This document shows, one piece after another, positions 1-7,809 of a stretch of DNA of 64,000 nt. A program made the translations under genes and the position numbers. The stretch is from JAXGRD01 sp040766105. Its GTDB lineage: Bacteria; Bacillota; Clostridia; Peptostreptococcales; Anaerovoracaceae. Within the stretch, counting starts at the first letter, position 1; the number at the start of each line of letters is the position of its first letter. The notes below the pieces were generated by a model. That model was not told the DNA's origin, did no database searches, and worked only from the letters and a program-made list of their open reading frames with translations. The stretch is from positions 62,001 through 126,000 of the forward strand of contig JAXGRD010000002.1 of NCBI GenBank assembly GCA_040766105.1, in the 5' to 3' direction.

Positions 1-2
1 TA

Positions 3-284
3 CAGAGTCATTTGGAACACAGATGCTATAAAGAATGGAAGAATCAGAAGGGTGGGGACATGAAAATAAGGAATAAAACCCACTTTGATACATCCTTTTT
101 TATAGAGAAATACTGCCTGACCAATCGTGAGGTAGAAGTACTGGGGTTGTTGTTTGGAGGCGTATCCAGCGATAAAATTTGTGATGTTTTATCCATCAGT
201 CCACATACATACAAGAAGCACTGCATCAACATATATAAAAAGCTGGGAATCAATAATCGGTGGGAATTGATTAACTTCATCTAA
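3..284 (+). CDS. LuxR-type HTH regulator, probably 5'-truncated by window edge
   Basis: The last 50 or so residues form a LuxR/GerE helix-turn-helix: the motif LTNREVEVL is followed by SSDKICDVLSISPHTYKKH and a C-terminal helix IYKKLGI. This is a DNA-binding output domain. The frame is open all the way to the window start with no stop, so this is probably the C-terminus of a longer regulator. An internal ATG at 60 preceded by a G-rich stretch (GGTGGGG) could instead start a stand-alone 74-residue HTH protein. It lies upstream of the NhaC-type antiporter and amidohydrolase genes in the same direction and may control them, but only proximity supports this. Confidence 0.75.
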   Translation, partial: QSHLEHRCYKEWKNQKGGDMKIRNKTHFDTSFFIEKYCLTNREVEVLGLLFGGVSSDKICDVLSISPHTYKKHCINIYKKLGINNRWELINFI

Positions 285-317
285 TCCCTGTGGACCACAA
301 TGGTCCATATGGATTAG
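281..317. repeat. Nested perfect inverted repeat overlapping the luxR stop codon
   Basis: Outer arms CTAATCC (281-287) and GGATTAG (311-317) enclose inner arms TGGACCA (291-297) and TGGTCCA (301-307), symmetric about position 299. There is no T-tract on either side, so a classical intrinsic terminator is unlikely. A protein operator or an mRNA 3' hairpin are the main options. Confidence 0.7.
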
Positions 318-409
318 AAAGAGTGGGGTTGGGACCCATAGATGAATATTGAATTTTCAGATATCATTACCGTATTAATTATTGTAATGCCTTGACAAGG
401 AGGTAAAAC

Positions 410-1759
410 ATGGAATACGGTATTATTTCTTGCATACCTATCACCGTACTTATAGTAGGTGTGCTCATTACAAAGCGCATGCCGGAGATGATTTTTGCAT
501 CGTCTTTGATTGGTGCTATTTTAGTTCACAAATCGGATTTCTTTACCGGTTACATTGGAATGCTGTATGGTGCTATTTCCAATCCCTCATATCAATTCTT
601 ATTGATTCTTCTGCTAGGGTTTGGTGGCATGATTAAATTGTTCGAAACCTCCGGTGCGTTGATGGGTTTCGGAAACGTTCTATCGAAGTATGCTACCGGT
701 CCTAAGAAATCCATGTTGCTAACTTGGATTATGGGAATCATCATGTTTGTTGACGACTACCTTAACGTTTTAGCCGTTTCGTTTTCTATGCGTAGTATCA
801 CAGATAAAAACGGTGTACCTAGGGAGCATCTCGCCTATGGCGTAAACTCCATTGGAGCATGTATTTGCGTTTTGGTACCTTTTACAAGCTGGGCTGCTTT
901 TGCTATTGGTAGCATGTCCGAACAGGGATTAGGCTTCTCGGATTATGTAAGAGCGATTCCATATATGTTCTTTCCTATGATCTCCATAGCAGTTTGTTTA
1001 TTGGTAGCTTTGGGAGTTATCCCTAAAGTAGGGTTAATAAAGAAAGCGTATCAAAGAGTCGAAAGTGGTGGACCCACACTGGTCAAGGAAGAGACCGGAA
1101 AGTCCATCGTACAAATGGAGATTTCCCAGGATGTTAAGCCTTCTACGCCTCTTAACTTCTTCATCCCAATTATTGTTTTAATCGTTGTAATGATGATATT
1201 TGATAATGACGTTATTCATGGTCTTGTAGCAACAATTATTGTACAAGCTATTCTTTATATCGCACAGAGAATCATGTCCCTTGCAGACTTTGTAGAAAAT
1301 CTCTTCTCAGGAATTGCGTCCATGGCTCCTTTGGCTGTAGTAATCTGTTTTGCTTATATTTTAGGTGCAGGAAATGACGCAATGGGATTTTCCACTTATC
1401 TCATTGGTGGAATGACAAAGACTATTCCACCTACACTGCTACCGGCTTTGGCATTCTTGATTGTAGCTGCGGTATCTTTTGCAGCGGCAAGTTTTTGGGT
1501 ACTGATATTGATAACAATGCCAATATTCGTGCCTCTTGCAACTACTATGGGAATTGATCCTGCAATCATAGTCGCTGCCATCATGTCCGGTGTTGCCTTC
1601 GGAAGTAAGTTCTGTTTCTACTCCGATGCGGTATTTATGACTTCCGCCGGCACCGAGGTATCCAATATGACACAGATAAAAGCAGTCGCACCTTATGTCT
1701 TGGGATCGGCAATTCTTGCTGCCATTGCATTTTTGGTCGTCGGGGTCGTATTTGTGTAA
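410..1759 (+). CDS. NhaC-family Na+/H+ antiporter-like membrane transporter
   Basis: This 449-residue protein is almost wholly hydrophobic with about 11-12 predicted membrane segments and a hydrophilic loop near residues 210-240. The segments GFGGMIKLFETSGA, FVDDYLNVL and GSKFCFYSDAVFMTSAG resemble the ion-transporter superfamily NhaC/YfcC-type cores. Members exchange Na+ for H+ or for organic ions such as malate/lactate. The start ATG has a strong AAGGAGG site 7 bases upstream. The amidohydrolase gene begins 12 bases after the stop, so the two probably form one operon in which the transporter could import the hydrolase substrate or export its product; that link is inference. Confidence 0.85.
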   Translation: MEYGIISCIPITVLIVGVLITKRMPEMIFASSLIGAILVHKSDFFTGYIGMLYGAISNPSYQFLLILLLGFGGMIKLFETSGALMGFGNVLSKYATGPKKSMLLTWIMGIIMFVDDYLNVLAVSFSMRSITDKNGVPREHLAYGVNSIGACICVLVPFTSWAAFAIGSMSEQGLGFSDYVRAIPYMFFPMISIAVCLLVALGVIPKVGLIKKAYQRVESGGPTLVKEETGKSIVQMEISQDVKPSTPLNFFIPIIVLIVVMMIFDNDVIHGLVATIIVQAILYIAQRIMSLADFVENLFSGIASMAPLAVVICFAYILGAGNDAMGFSTYLIGGMTKTIPPTLLPALAFLIVAAVSFAAASFWVLILITMPIFVPLATTMGIDPAIIVAAIMSGVAFGSKFCFYSDAVFMTSAGTEVSNMTQIKAVAPYVLGSAILAAIAFLVVGVVFV

Positions 1760-1771
1760 TGGAGTGAGAAG

Positions 1772-3409
1772 ATGAACAAAGCAGATTTTATACTAAAAAG
1801 TAAGTCCATATTTTGCTCTACCGGGGAAGATCCCTTCTCCGGTAGTGTAGTGGTATCCGGAAATCGAATTGTAGATGTAGTAAAAGAGGAAGAAAGCATA
1901 GATTTAGAGAAGTACATTGGGGAACACACGGAAGTCTATGACTTTGATGATAAAACGATATTGCCCGGTTTTATCGATGCCCATGATCACTACTTTGTAG
2001 GAGCCATCTCTTCCAGTGACCATATGTGTACTGAAATCTCCGAGTCAACATCGGAAGAAAACTGTGTGGATATTATGAAAAGGTTTGCACAGAATCATCC
2101 TGACGAAAAAAGACTGATTGGAATTGGCTGGTTTCCGGCTTTTTGGGGGGATCAACCATTACCTTCAAAGAAATCTTTAGATGAAGCCTTCCCGGATAAA
2201 CCGGTTTATCTAATAGCTGCGGATGTTCATACTTTTTGGATGAACAGCCTAGCTTTAGAAGAATCAGGAATAACCACGGACATGGAACTGGAAAATGGAG
2301 AGATTGGAAAGTACGACAATGGTGAAATGAATGGATTGCTCTTTGAACCTGAGGCATTTATTCCCGCTATGGCAAAAGTGCTGGATTTTGATAAAGAAGT
2401 GATGAAAAAAATCCATAGAGATTTTCTGGCTGATATTTCAAAATATGGTATCACGGCCATTAGCGATATGTCCGCTGACGATTATGACGAGCAGAGTATG
2501 GCAAAATATCAAATCGTAAAAGAAATGGAGCAGGATGGAGAATTGATTGCCAGGATGCACTTTTACACGAAGCTTGAAGGATATGAAGACTTTTCTGTAG
2601 CAAAAGAATTACAGAAGGAATACTTCTCAGAGAAATTGAGGCTCAATGGTGTAAAGGGTTTTATTGATGGTGTGACTTCAACTTACACAGCATATATGCT
2701 GGCACCATATTCTGATCTTCCCGAAGAGCATGGGTCCGGACTTCCACTTATTTCAAAAGAAAAACTCGAGAAATCCATATTGGCAGCTAATGGAGCGGGT
2801 CTTGATGTGAGGCTGCATTGTATCGGCGATGGGGCCGTAAGAATGGCTTTAGATGCATATGAATTGTCTAATGAAAAAAATAAAGGTGTTTCCCTTATTA
2901 ACACGATTGAACACATTGAAAGCATAGATCCGCTTGATATTCCCAGGTTTGGAGAATTAGGTGTAGTTCCTTCATTACAGCCGGAACATTTAACATTGGA
3001 TCAATTTGAGAAAATAGTCAGAATAGGAGAGGAAAGAAGTCAATATGAATGGCCATTCCAATCCATATTGGATGCCGGTGGAAAACTAGCATTCGGAAGT
3101 GATTATCCGGTTGTAGGATTCAATCCTTTTCTATCGCTTTATGCAGCCGTTTATCGAAAGAATCCGGATGGAACGGAGTCGTCTGTAAATCCTCACGAAG
3201 CAATCTCGTTGAAAGAAGCTTTGATCGCTTATACGGCAGGTGCTGCAAATGCTTATCATAGAGCAAATGACATTGGTACTTTGGAAAAGGGCAAACTAGC
3301 TGACATTGCAGTTGCCGACAAAGATATATTTAAGTGTACCGGTAGTGAGTTGAAAGATACGACTATTTTAATGACAATGATGGATGGAAAGATCGTTTAC
3401 AAAGCATAA
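1772..3409 (+). CDS. YtcJ-like metal-dependent amidohydrolase
   Basis: A 545-residue amidohydrolase-superfamily protein. An N-terminal beta-sandwich segment is followed by GFIDAHDHYFVGA (HxH metal site near residue 71), a central domain, then LHCIGDGAV, TIEHIE and FGSDYPV, which supply the remaining His/Asp metal ligands, and a C-terminal ALIAYTAGAA/GTLEKGKLADI segment. This order is that of the amidohydrolase_3 (YtcJ) group, which hydrolyses N-substituted amides; the substrate is not predictable. No signal peptide is seen, so it is cytoplasmic. It is preceded by GGAGTGAGAAG and follows the antiporter gene closely. Confidence 0.88.
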   Translation: MNKADFILKSKSIFCSTGEDPFSGSVVVSGNRIVDVVKEEESIDLEKYIGEHTEVYDFDDKTILPGFIDAHDHYFVGAISSSDHMCTEISESTSEENCVDIMKRFAQNHPDEKRLIGIGWFPAFWGDQPLPSKKSLDEAFPDKPVYLIAADVHTFWMNSLALEESGITTDMELENGEIGKYDNGEMNGLLFEPEAFIPAMAKVLDFDKEVMKKIHRDFLADISKYGITAISDMSADDYDEQSMAKYQIVKEMEQDGELIARMHFYTKLEGYEDFSVAKELQKEYFSEKLRLNGVKGFIDGVTSTYTAYMLAPYSDLPEEHGSGLPLISKEKLEKSILAANGAGLDVRLHCIGDGAVRMALDAYELSNEKNKGVSLINTIEHIESIDPLDIPRFGELGVVPSLQPEHLTLDQFEKIVRIGEERSQYEWPFQSILDAGGKLAFGSDYPVVGFNPFLSLYAAVYRKNPDGTESSVNPHEAISLKEALIAYTAGAANAYHRANDIGTLEKGKLADIAVADKDIFKCTGSELKDTTILMTMMDGKIVYKA

Positions 3410-3416
3410 GCTCGTG

Positions 3417-3451
3417 AATCATAACCACCAGTTCAACTGGTGGTTATGATT
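3417..3451. repeat. 17-bp inverted repeat between convergent genes, possible bidirectional terminator
   Basis: AATCATAACCACCAGTT (3417-3433) and its exact reverse complement (3435-3451) form a long stem. It sits between the amidohydrolase stop (3409) and includes the hipA stop codon (3444-3446). Neither flank has a T-run, so it may terminate or stabilise both convergent transcripts by structure alone. Confidence 0.6.
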
Positions 3452-4718
3452 TCAAGTTCATGTTAAACGCCGGTTCCATATGTTTTATGGCATTTCGACT
3501 TATATCATAAAACCGAGCAATGGATTGCCATTGGGAATCGACTATTGTTCGGATTTCCTCAATTATCTCATTTGCCTGTTGCTTTGTGATATCAAAGTGC
3601 TTAGCAGCTGCCGCAGCTACAGAAAAGCGCATTTGATTGTCTTGGGATGTGATATTCAATGACAGCGTATCTCCGTAGATGTTTGGGTTTACATCGTACA
3701 TGGGAGATATACTCCAGCCCTGGGGTTCTAAGATAAATGCGTGATTTCTCAAGTGATCATCTGTGTTGGAAACAGCAATAGAAAATACGATTCTCTTCCA
3801 AAGTTCCAAAATGTCTTTTTTGGGAGAAGACCCGTTGGATTTCAAAAAAGAGACCATATCAAGGTAGCTTGTACCATCCTCTCCTGACGTTCCATCCGTT
3901 TTTCCCAGTAGTGTCATAGCTGAGGCAGAGTGGATTCTTCTTTTTTTGTTTCTATCAAACCGCTTGATGATGAACGTGCTTCCTATTTTAGAGAAACGTT
4001 CAAGCTTGGCTTGGGGTACATTTAGCCCACATTGAACAGCAAGATCGTGTACAACCATTTCCCATGCACCGGAATCCCATTCATCATGTTTTGAAGGAAA
4101 TTTAGCAATCCACAATGAATCATCGGGTGCCAATACTGAGGCTTTTGGTCTTGCACCACCAAGAGAAGAGCCGGGAGCCATGAGCTGTCTCAACCATCTA
4201 TCATCCCGGTCATCTTCATCATTCTCAAAGGCTCTTGATGCATTTTCAAGAGTTCGGAGGGTTGTCCAAGGTGGGGTAGATAATTCCGTGTCCTCTGCAA
4301 GAAAAGGACCACCTTCCTCGAGGGAAAAGCGGATAGCACCCATTCTGGCTCTATCATAGACTCCTAGCAAAAAATTACTTTCGTGTAATACTTTTGGTTT
4401 ACGATTTTCCTGTTTAGCTACAGAGGATTCCCGTCGTTTCATTAGAAGGCGTCCCCAACGATCCGGACAGGAGTCAGAAAATAAGCCAAAGAGCTCTTTT
4501 CCCTGGGAAGCATATTGTCGACCTTCATAGAGAGACAGATCCGGATCCAGTGGAGTTGTACCGGAAAAACGCATGAGCCATGATTTATCGTACGCAAATG
4601 AGAAGAACTCCTTGCCTCGTACGATATCAACATAGAGCTGTCCCATGAGTTTTGGATGGCTATCAGCATCCCAATCGCTATATACAAATATTGTTTTTTG
4701 AGCATTTGCCATAATCAT
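3444..4718 (-). CDS. hipA: HipA-like serine/threonine kinase toxin
   Basis: A 424-residue HipA-family protein. An N-terminal HipA_N region (to about residue 110) is followed by the kinase-like fold: a Gly-rich loop APGSSLGGARPKA, the ATP-binding lysine region LWIAKFPS, FIIKRFDR, the catalytic loop SNTDDHLRNHAF near residue 320 and the metal-binding MYDVNPN near residue 342. All motifs needed for kinase activity look intact. In characterised systems HipA phosphorylates glutamyl-tRNA synthetase or other targets and causes growth arrest. The gene starts on the base next to the hipB stop, so translation is coupled; ATG at 4712 is an alternative start two codons later. Confidence 0.9.
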   Translation of the reverse strand: MIMANAQKTIFVYSDWDADSHPKLMGQLYVDIVRGKEFFSFAYDKSWLMRFSGTTPLDPDLSLYEGRQYASQGKELFGLFSDSCPDRWGRLLMKRRESSVAKQENRKPKVLHESNFLLGVYDRARMGAIRFSLEEGGPFLAEDTELSTPPWTTLRTLENASRAFENDEDDRDDRWLRQLMAPGSSLGGARPKASVLAPDDSLWIAKFPSKHDEWDSGAWEMVVHDLAVQCGLNVPQAKLERFSKIGSTFIIKRFDRNKKRRIHSASAMTLLGKTDGTSGEDGTSYLDMVSFLKSNGSSPKKDILELWKRIVFSIAVSNTDDHLRNHAFILEPQGWSISPMYDVNPNIYGDTLSLNITSQDNQMRFSVAAAAAKHFDITKQQANEIIEEIRTIVDSQWQSIARFYDISRNAIKHMEPAFNMNLKS

Positions 4719-5039
4719 TTACGCTTTCTTTTTCGGAGCTCTCTTTGGTACTGACAAATCCAGATCCTGTAATTTACGCCCAAGTTCATCGTCTTTTGCT
4801 ACAAGAAGCAAGTCTCTATCCAAACGATTCAATGCATGAAGAACTGCGGCATACATCCCAATCGCCACTGAAGGAGAGCCGTTTTCGATTGCCCATAGAG
4901 TGGCTCTACTGATGGAGGCGCGCTCTGAAACAAGTTCAACCGTTAATTTACGGCGCAATCTTGCCATTTTAATTTGTTCCCCCATTGTCTTCAAAATCTC
5001 TTCCGTTTCCGGAAGTAAAACAACTTTTCGATTACTCAT
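4719..5039 (-). CDS. hipB: HipB-like XRE antitoxin/repressor
   Basis: A 106-residue protein with a Cro/CI helix-turn-helix in its first 80 residues (IKMARLRRKLTVELVSERA followed by ISRATLWAIENGSPS) and a basic Lys-rich tail ending KKKA. HipB proteins bind HipA to neutralise it and repress their own operon. It precedes hipA directly, and a perfect inverted repeat covers its promoter's -10 region. The ribosome site AAAGG lies 7 bases from the ATG. Confidence 0.88.
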   Translation of the reverse strand: MSNRKVVLLPETEEILKTMGEQIKMARLRRKLTVELVSERASISRATLWAIENGSPSVAIGMYAAVLHALNRLDRDLLLVAKDDELGRKLQDLDLSVPKRAPKKKA

Positions 5040-5050
5040 AACAATTACCT

Positions 5051-5073
5051 TTCATAATATCTACTATTATGAA
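5051..5073. promoter_or_regulatory. HipB operator candidate (perfect 9-5-9 inverted repeat)
   Basis: TTCATAATA (5051-5059), spacer TCTAC, TATTATGAA (5065-5073). It overlaps the -10 element of the hipBA promoter and sits just upstream of the hipB ribosome site, the position expected for autorepression by HipB. Confidence 0.75.
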
Positions 5074-5094
5074 CGAAATGACTCAAAATGTCAA
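5066..5094 (-). promoter_or_regulatory. Sigma-A promoter of hipBA
   Basis: On the minus strand, TTGACA (5089-5094), a 17-base spacer and CATAAT (5066-5071). This is a consensus-like vegetative promoter directed toward hipB. Confidence 0.75.
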
Positions 5095-5165
5095 TTATAA
5101 TAAACGTTATGGCGAATGAAATATATTATATTGGATGTAAATCATCTTTATGATATCCTATATTC

Positions 5166-5909
5166 ATGATTACCAACGATTTAATGCAACGAGCGTTAGA
5201 GCTTGGAGGAGACAAGAGAATACAGGATGTCCGTGCCGGACTGGGATACACAGGGGTGCTTTTCGAGGGCAATTCCTGCGGTCTTGCCTATACTTTTCGC
5301 ATGGAAATGGGAGATGGCTGTGGCATTTTGGATGATGCAGGAAGGCTTATTGGAAGGAAGGCAGGGGATGTCATCCCTTGGCTAGCGGACAGGGATAGAT
5401 TGCGGGCTGCATTGGGGCTTGCCACCATCAATGGCATTTTAAACGATGGAAAGAGAACTTGGGATAGTGGAAATGTACTGGATGCCTTTTCCCTTGAGAA
5501 GTCGGAAACCTTCGGAATGGTAGGGGCCTTCCCGCCGATCTTGATGAAGGTCAAGGCCATGACGGATCACATTTATGTATTTGAACAAAATGTACCGCCG
5601 GGCAGTGAATATTACGATTCATCCACCATTCCCATGTATCTTCCCAAGTGTGATGTAGTGGTTTTGACCGCTACCAGCATCATCAATCACACCTTTGATG
5701 AAGTGACATCCCATTTGCACAGTGCGAGGGAGGTCTGTCTTGTGGGACCGTCCACACCACTTTGCCCGGAGATTCTGAAGAAATATAATATCACCTTGTT
5801 AGCCGGATCGGTGGTCACCAACCCGGAAATGGCATTACAGGTTATCAGTCAGGGCGGCGGCACCATGGCGTTGAAGCCCGCTACCAAGCAGGTGCTTGTT
5901 CGATCTTGA
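5166..5909 (+). CDS. DUF4213/DUF364 family protein (putative heavy-metal chelation)
   Basis: A 247-residue protein. The N-terminal part (to about residue 100) resembles DUF4213, with the segment LRAALGLATINGILN. The C-terminal part (about 115-235) resembles DUF364, with a Rossmann-like core VGAFPPILMKVK, DVVVLTATSIINHTFDEV and CLVGPSTPLCPE. The family is often found beside metal transporters and is annotated as putative heavy-metal chelation, but no biochemical function is established. No such transporter adjoins it here. The 3' end overlaps the convergent DUF4153 gene by 29 bases. The ribosome site before the ATG is weak. Confidence 0.75.
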   Translation: MITNDLMQRALELGGDKRIQDVRAGLGYTGVLFEGNSCGLAYTFRMEMGDGCGILDDAGRLIGRKAGDVIPWLADRDRLRAALGLATINGILNDGKRTWDSGNVLDAFSLEKSETFGMVGAFPPILMKVKAMTDHIYVFEQNVPPGSEYYDSSTIPMYLPKCDVVVLTATSIINHTFDEVTSHLHSAREVCLVGPSTPLCPEILKKYNITLLAGSVVTNPEMALQVISQGGGTMALKPATKQVLVRS

Positions 5910-7668
5910 TAAAGATATCCGTAGAGAAACTGTATTGTGGCGTAGACCCTGTGAGGTCTACGTTTCCTTCTATTGGGAAGATACCCAATGTGGCGCCGTC
6001 TTTATCCACGGTGTAAAACAGCTGGTCTACCGGGACTTCCTTTCCACCACTTCCGTTTTTCTCCAGGTGTTCTATAATTGCGGTCATCTCCATGCTCACA
6101 AGAACTTTGCCCGTAGAATCCAGAAGAACCAAGGGTTGGTTTTTCTCGTCAAAGCGCCACTCCAATCGATACGTTTTATCGTCTATGGTGTATTCACCCA
6201 GCCCCTGTGTTGCATTGGGATCGTGAGAATCGAATCGAACGGAGTTGATCATCCACTGATAGCCGGTGAGATCCAATCGTCCACCCGGTGCACGGCTCAC
6301 ATAGACCCAGTCACCCTCCGTTGCCTGTGTGTACATAGGTTCAAAGCCAAAGGTCTTGGCGAAGTCCTCTGAATGCTTGTATCCATCGGGCAGGTAAGGG
6401 ATCTTCTCCAATAAGCCCATCTGTTGTAGCCGGTCCATGGCATCGGTGATGGTCTTTTGGTCGACTTCACTCACATCGGCATTTGGCTGAAGCTTGCTCT
6501 CACCTGTCAACATTGCATTGTTCTCCAAGGTGGTAGTAAGACGTTGGGCCTGGCTACGTCCACTGACGGAAAAGGCATCCACAGGTGGAATGACGGAAAC
6601 CAGCATGAAAACAATGAGTATTGCAGCAATCCAGTGGTTCTTCCTTGAGATGAAGATACTTCCTAAGATGCCGGCAATAACGGCAAAAGCACCGTAAAGC
6701 AGGACGAAATAGCGACCATAGGTCAAACCGATTTCGGGGATTTTCATGGCTGATGCAATCAGTTGGAAAACGACCAAGGGAATCAACACTTTGGGAAAAA
6801 CCATTTGGTAGACATCGGCAAAGCGATTTTCTACTCTTCCCGCTAAGACAAAGACAAGAAGGCCTAATGCAGAGTATGCAATGAGCATGGGTTCCATCAA
6901 GTTGTCCGACCAAAAGTCACGTCGCAGGTTTAGCAATATGTAGGCTAACAGGATGATGGTGAAGACGCCGATGAGAGGAATGATGATATATGAGAGGAGA
7001 ATCTCCCAGAAACGAGGAGGTTCCGATGCAATTTCATAGTGAGTACCGATATTGCTCTGCATCCCCGGCTGGACTGGGTTCGGTGTTTGTGACAGGAAAA
7101 GCAGAGGAGCGAAGAGGGTAAAAATGAAGTTCGCTACATACCCATATAAGTTGGAATCTATGGGGAAGAGCAGACGATCAAAAGCGGTAAGAATCAATGC
7201 GGTTCCTGCAAATAGGATGGCAGTAAACAAAATGGCCAAGAAAATTGCCTTGAATGCCTGGGTAAAGGAGTCGTTAAAGCGGACGCGGCGGTCAAGGGCA
7301 GGAATCAATATGTACAGGAGAAGAAGTGCGGCGAGAATTACTGCCCCGACGATGGACAGCCTTGCAGACATAGGGTCGAAAGTGCGCAGCCATAGGTAAT
7401 AGGGAACTGTGAGAACTAGGGCTACCCCCATGAGAATTATGCGTTGGCCGGAATGCTGAAAGAAACACTCGTAAGCAGCCTGGGCACAAGATGCAACAAG
7501 AGCTCCGACGAGTAGGGCATAATACAGAAGAAGCATCTCGTTATTGCCTCGAATGTGGAATATCATGACAACAAAGGCGGCCACTAGGAAGGCTGTGGTT
7601 AAGGGGTAGCGACCGATGCCGGTCAGTAGACCTGAGAGGCGTTCTTTGATAATGGTGAGAGGCTTCAT
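5881..7668 (-). CDS. DUF4153 multi-pass membrane protein
   Basis: A 595-residue protein. Roughly residues 20-375 contain about 11-12 hydrophobic helices (for example TTAFLVAAFVVMIF, LSIVGAVILAALLLLYILI, FVLLYGAFAVIAGILGSIF). A soluble C-terminal domain of about 200 residues follows and would lie outside or inside depending on helix count. The helical part matches DUF4153, a family of unknown function found in bacteria. It has its own extended -10 promoter and a good ribosome site. Its end overlaps the convergent DUF364 gene. Confidence 0.8.
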   Translation of the reverse strand: MKPLTIIKERLSGLLTGIGRYPLTTAFLVAAFVVMIFHIRGNNEMLLLYYALLVGALVASCAQAAYECFFQHSGQRIILMGVALVLTVPYYLWLRTFDPMSARLSIVGAVILAALLLLYILIPALDRRVRFNDSFTQAFKAIFLAILFTAILFAGTALILTAFDRLLFPIDSNLYGYVANFIFTLFAPLLFLSQTPNPVQPGMQSNIGTHYEIASEPPRFWEILLSYIIIPLIGVFTIILLAYILLNLRRDFWSDNLMEPMLIAYSALGLLVFVLAGRVENRFADVYQMVFPKVLIPLVVFQLIASAMKIPEIGLTYGRYFVLLYGAFAVIAGILGSIFISRKNHWIAAILIVFMLVSVIPPVDAFSVSGRSQAQRLTTTLENNAMLTGESKLQPNADVSEVDQKTITDAMDRLQQMGLLEKIPYLPDGYKHSEDFAKTFGFEPMYTQATEGDWVYVSRAPGGRLDLTGYQWMINSVRFDSHDPNATQGLGEYTIDDKTYRLEWRFDEKNQPLVLLDSTGKVLVSMEMTAIIEHLEKNGSGGKEVPVDQLFYTVDKDGATLGIFPIEGNVDLTGSTPQYSFSTDIFIKIEQAPAW

Positions 7669-7705
7669 AGTTTTCTCCTTTTTTCACAATAACTTATCTG
7701 TTTCT

Positions 7706-7714
7706 ATTATAGCA
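7706..7714 (-). promoter_or_regulatory. Extended -10 promoter of the DUF4153 gene
   Basis: Minus strand reads TGCTATAAT, an extended -10 (TGnTATAAT), about 40 bases before the DUF4153 ATG. No convincing -35 was found. Confidence 0.55.
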
Positions 7715-7746
7715 TAGGAGAAGAGGGGAATTCGTCGGAACAAATA

Positions 7747-7793
7747 AAAACAAGAGACTGATTCAAATTTTACTTGAATCAGCCCCTTGTTTT
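7747..7793 (-). terminator. Intrinsic terminator of the enoate reductase gene
   Basis: AAAACAAG...CTGATTCAA pairs with TTGAATCAG...CTTGTTTT (7747-7754 with 7786-7793, inner arms 7758-7766 and 7774-7782). Read on the minus strand, it lies 17 bases after the reductase stop and ends in CTTGTTTTTATTTG, a usable U-tract. Confidence 0.8.
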
Positions 7794-7809
7794 AAGGTGT
7801 TAAATGTGT

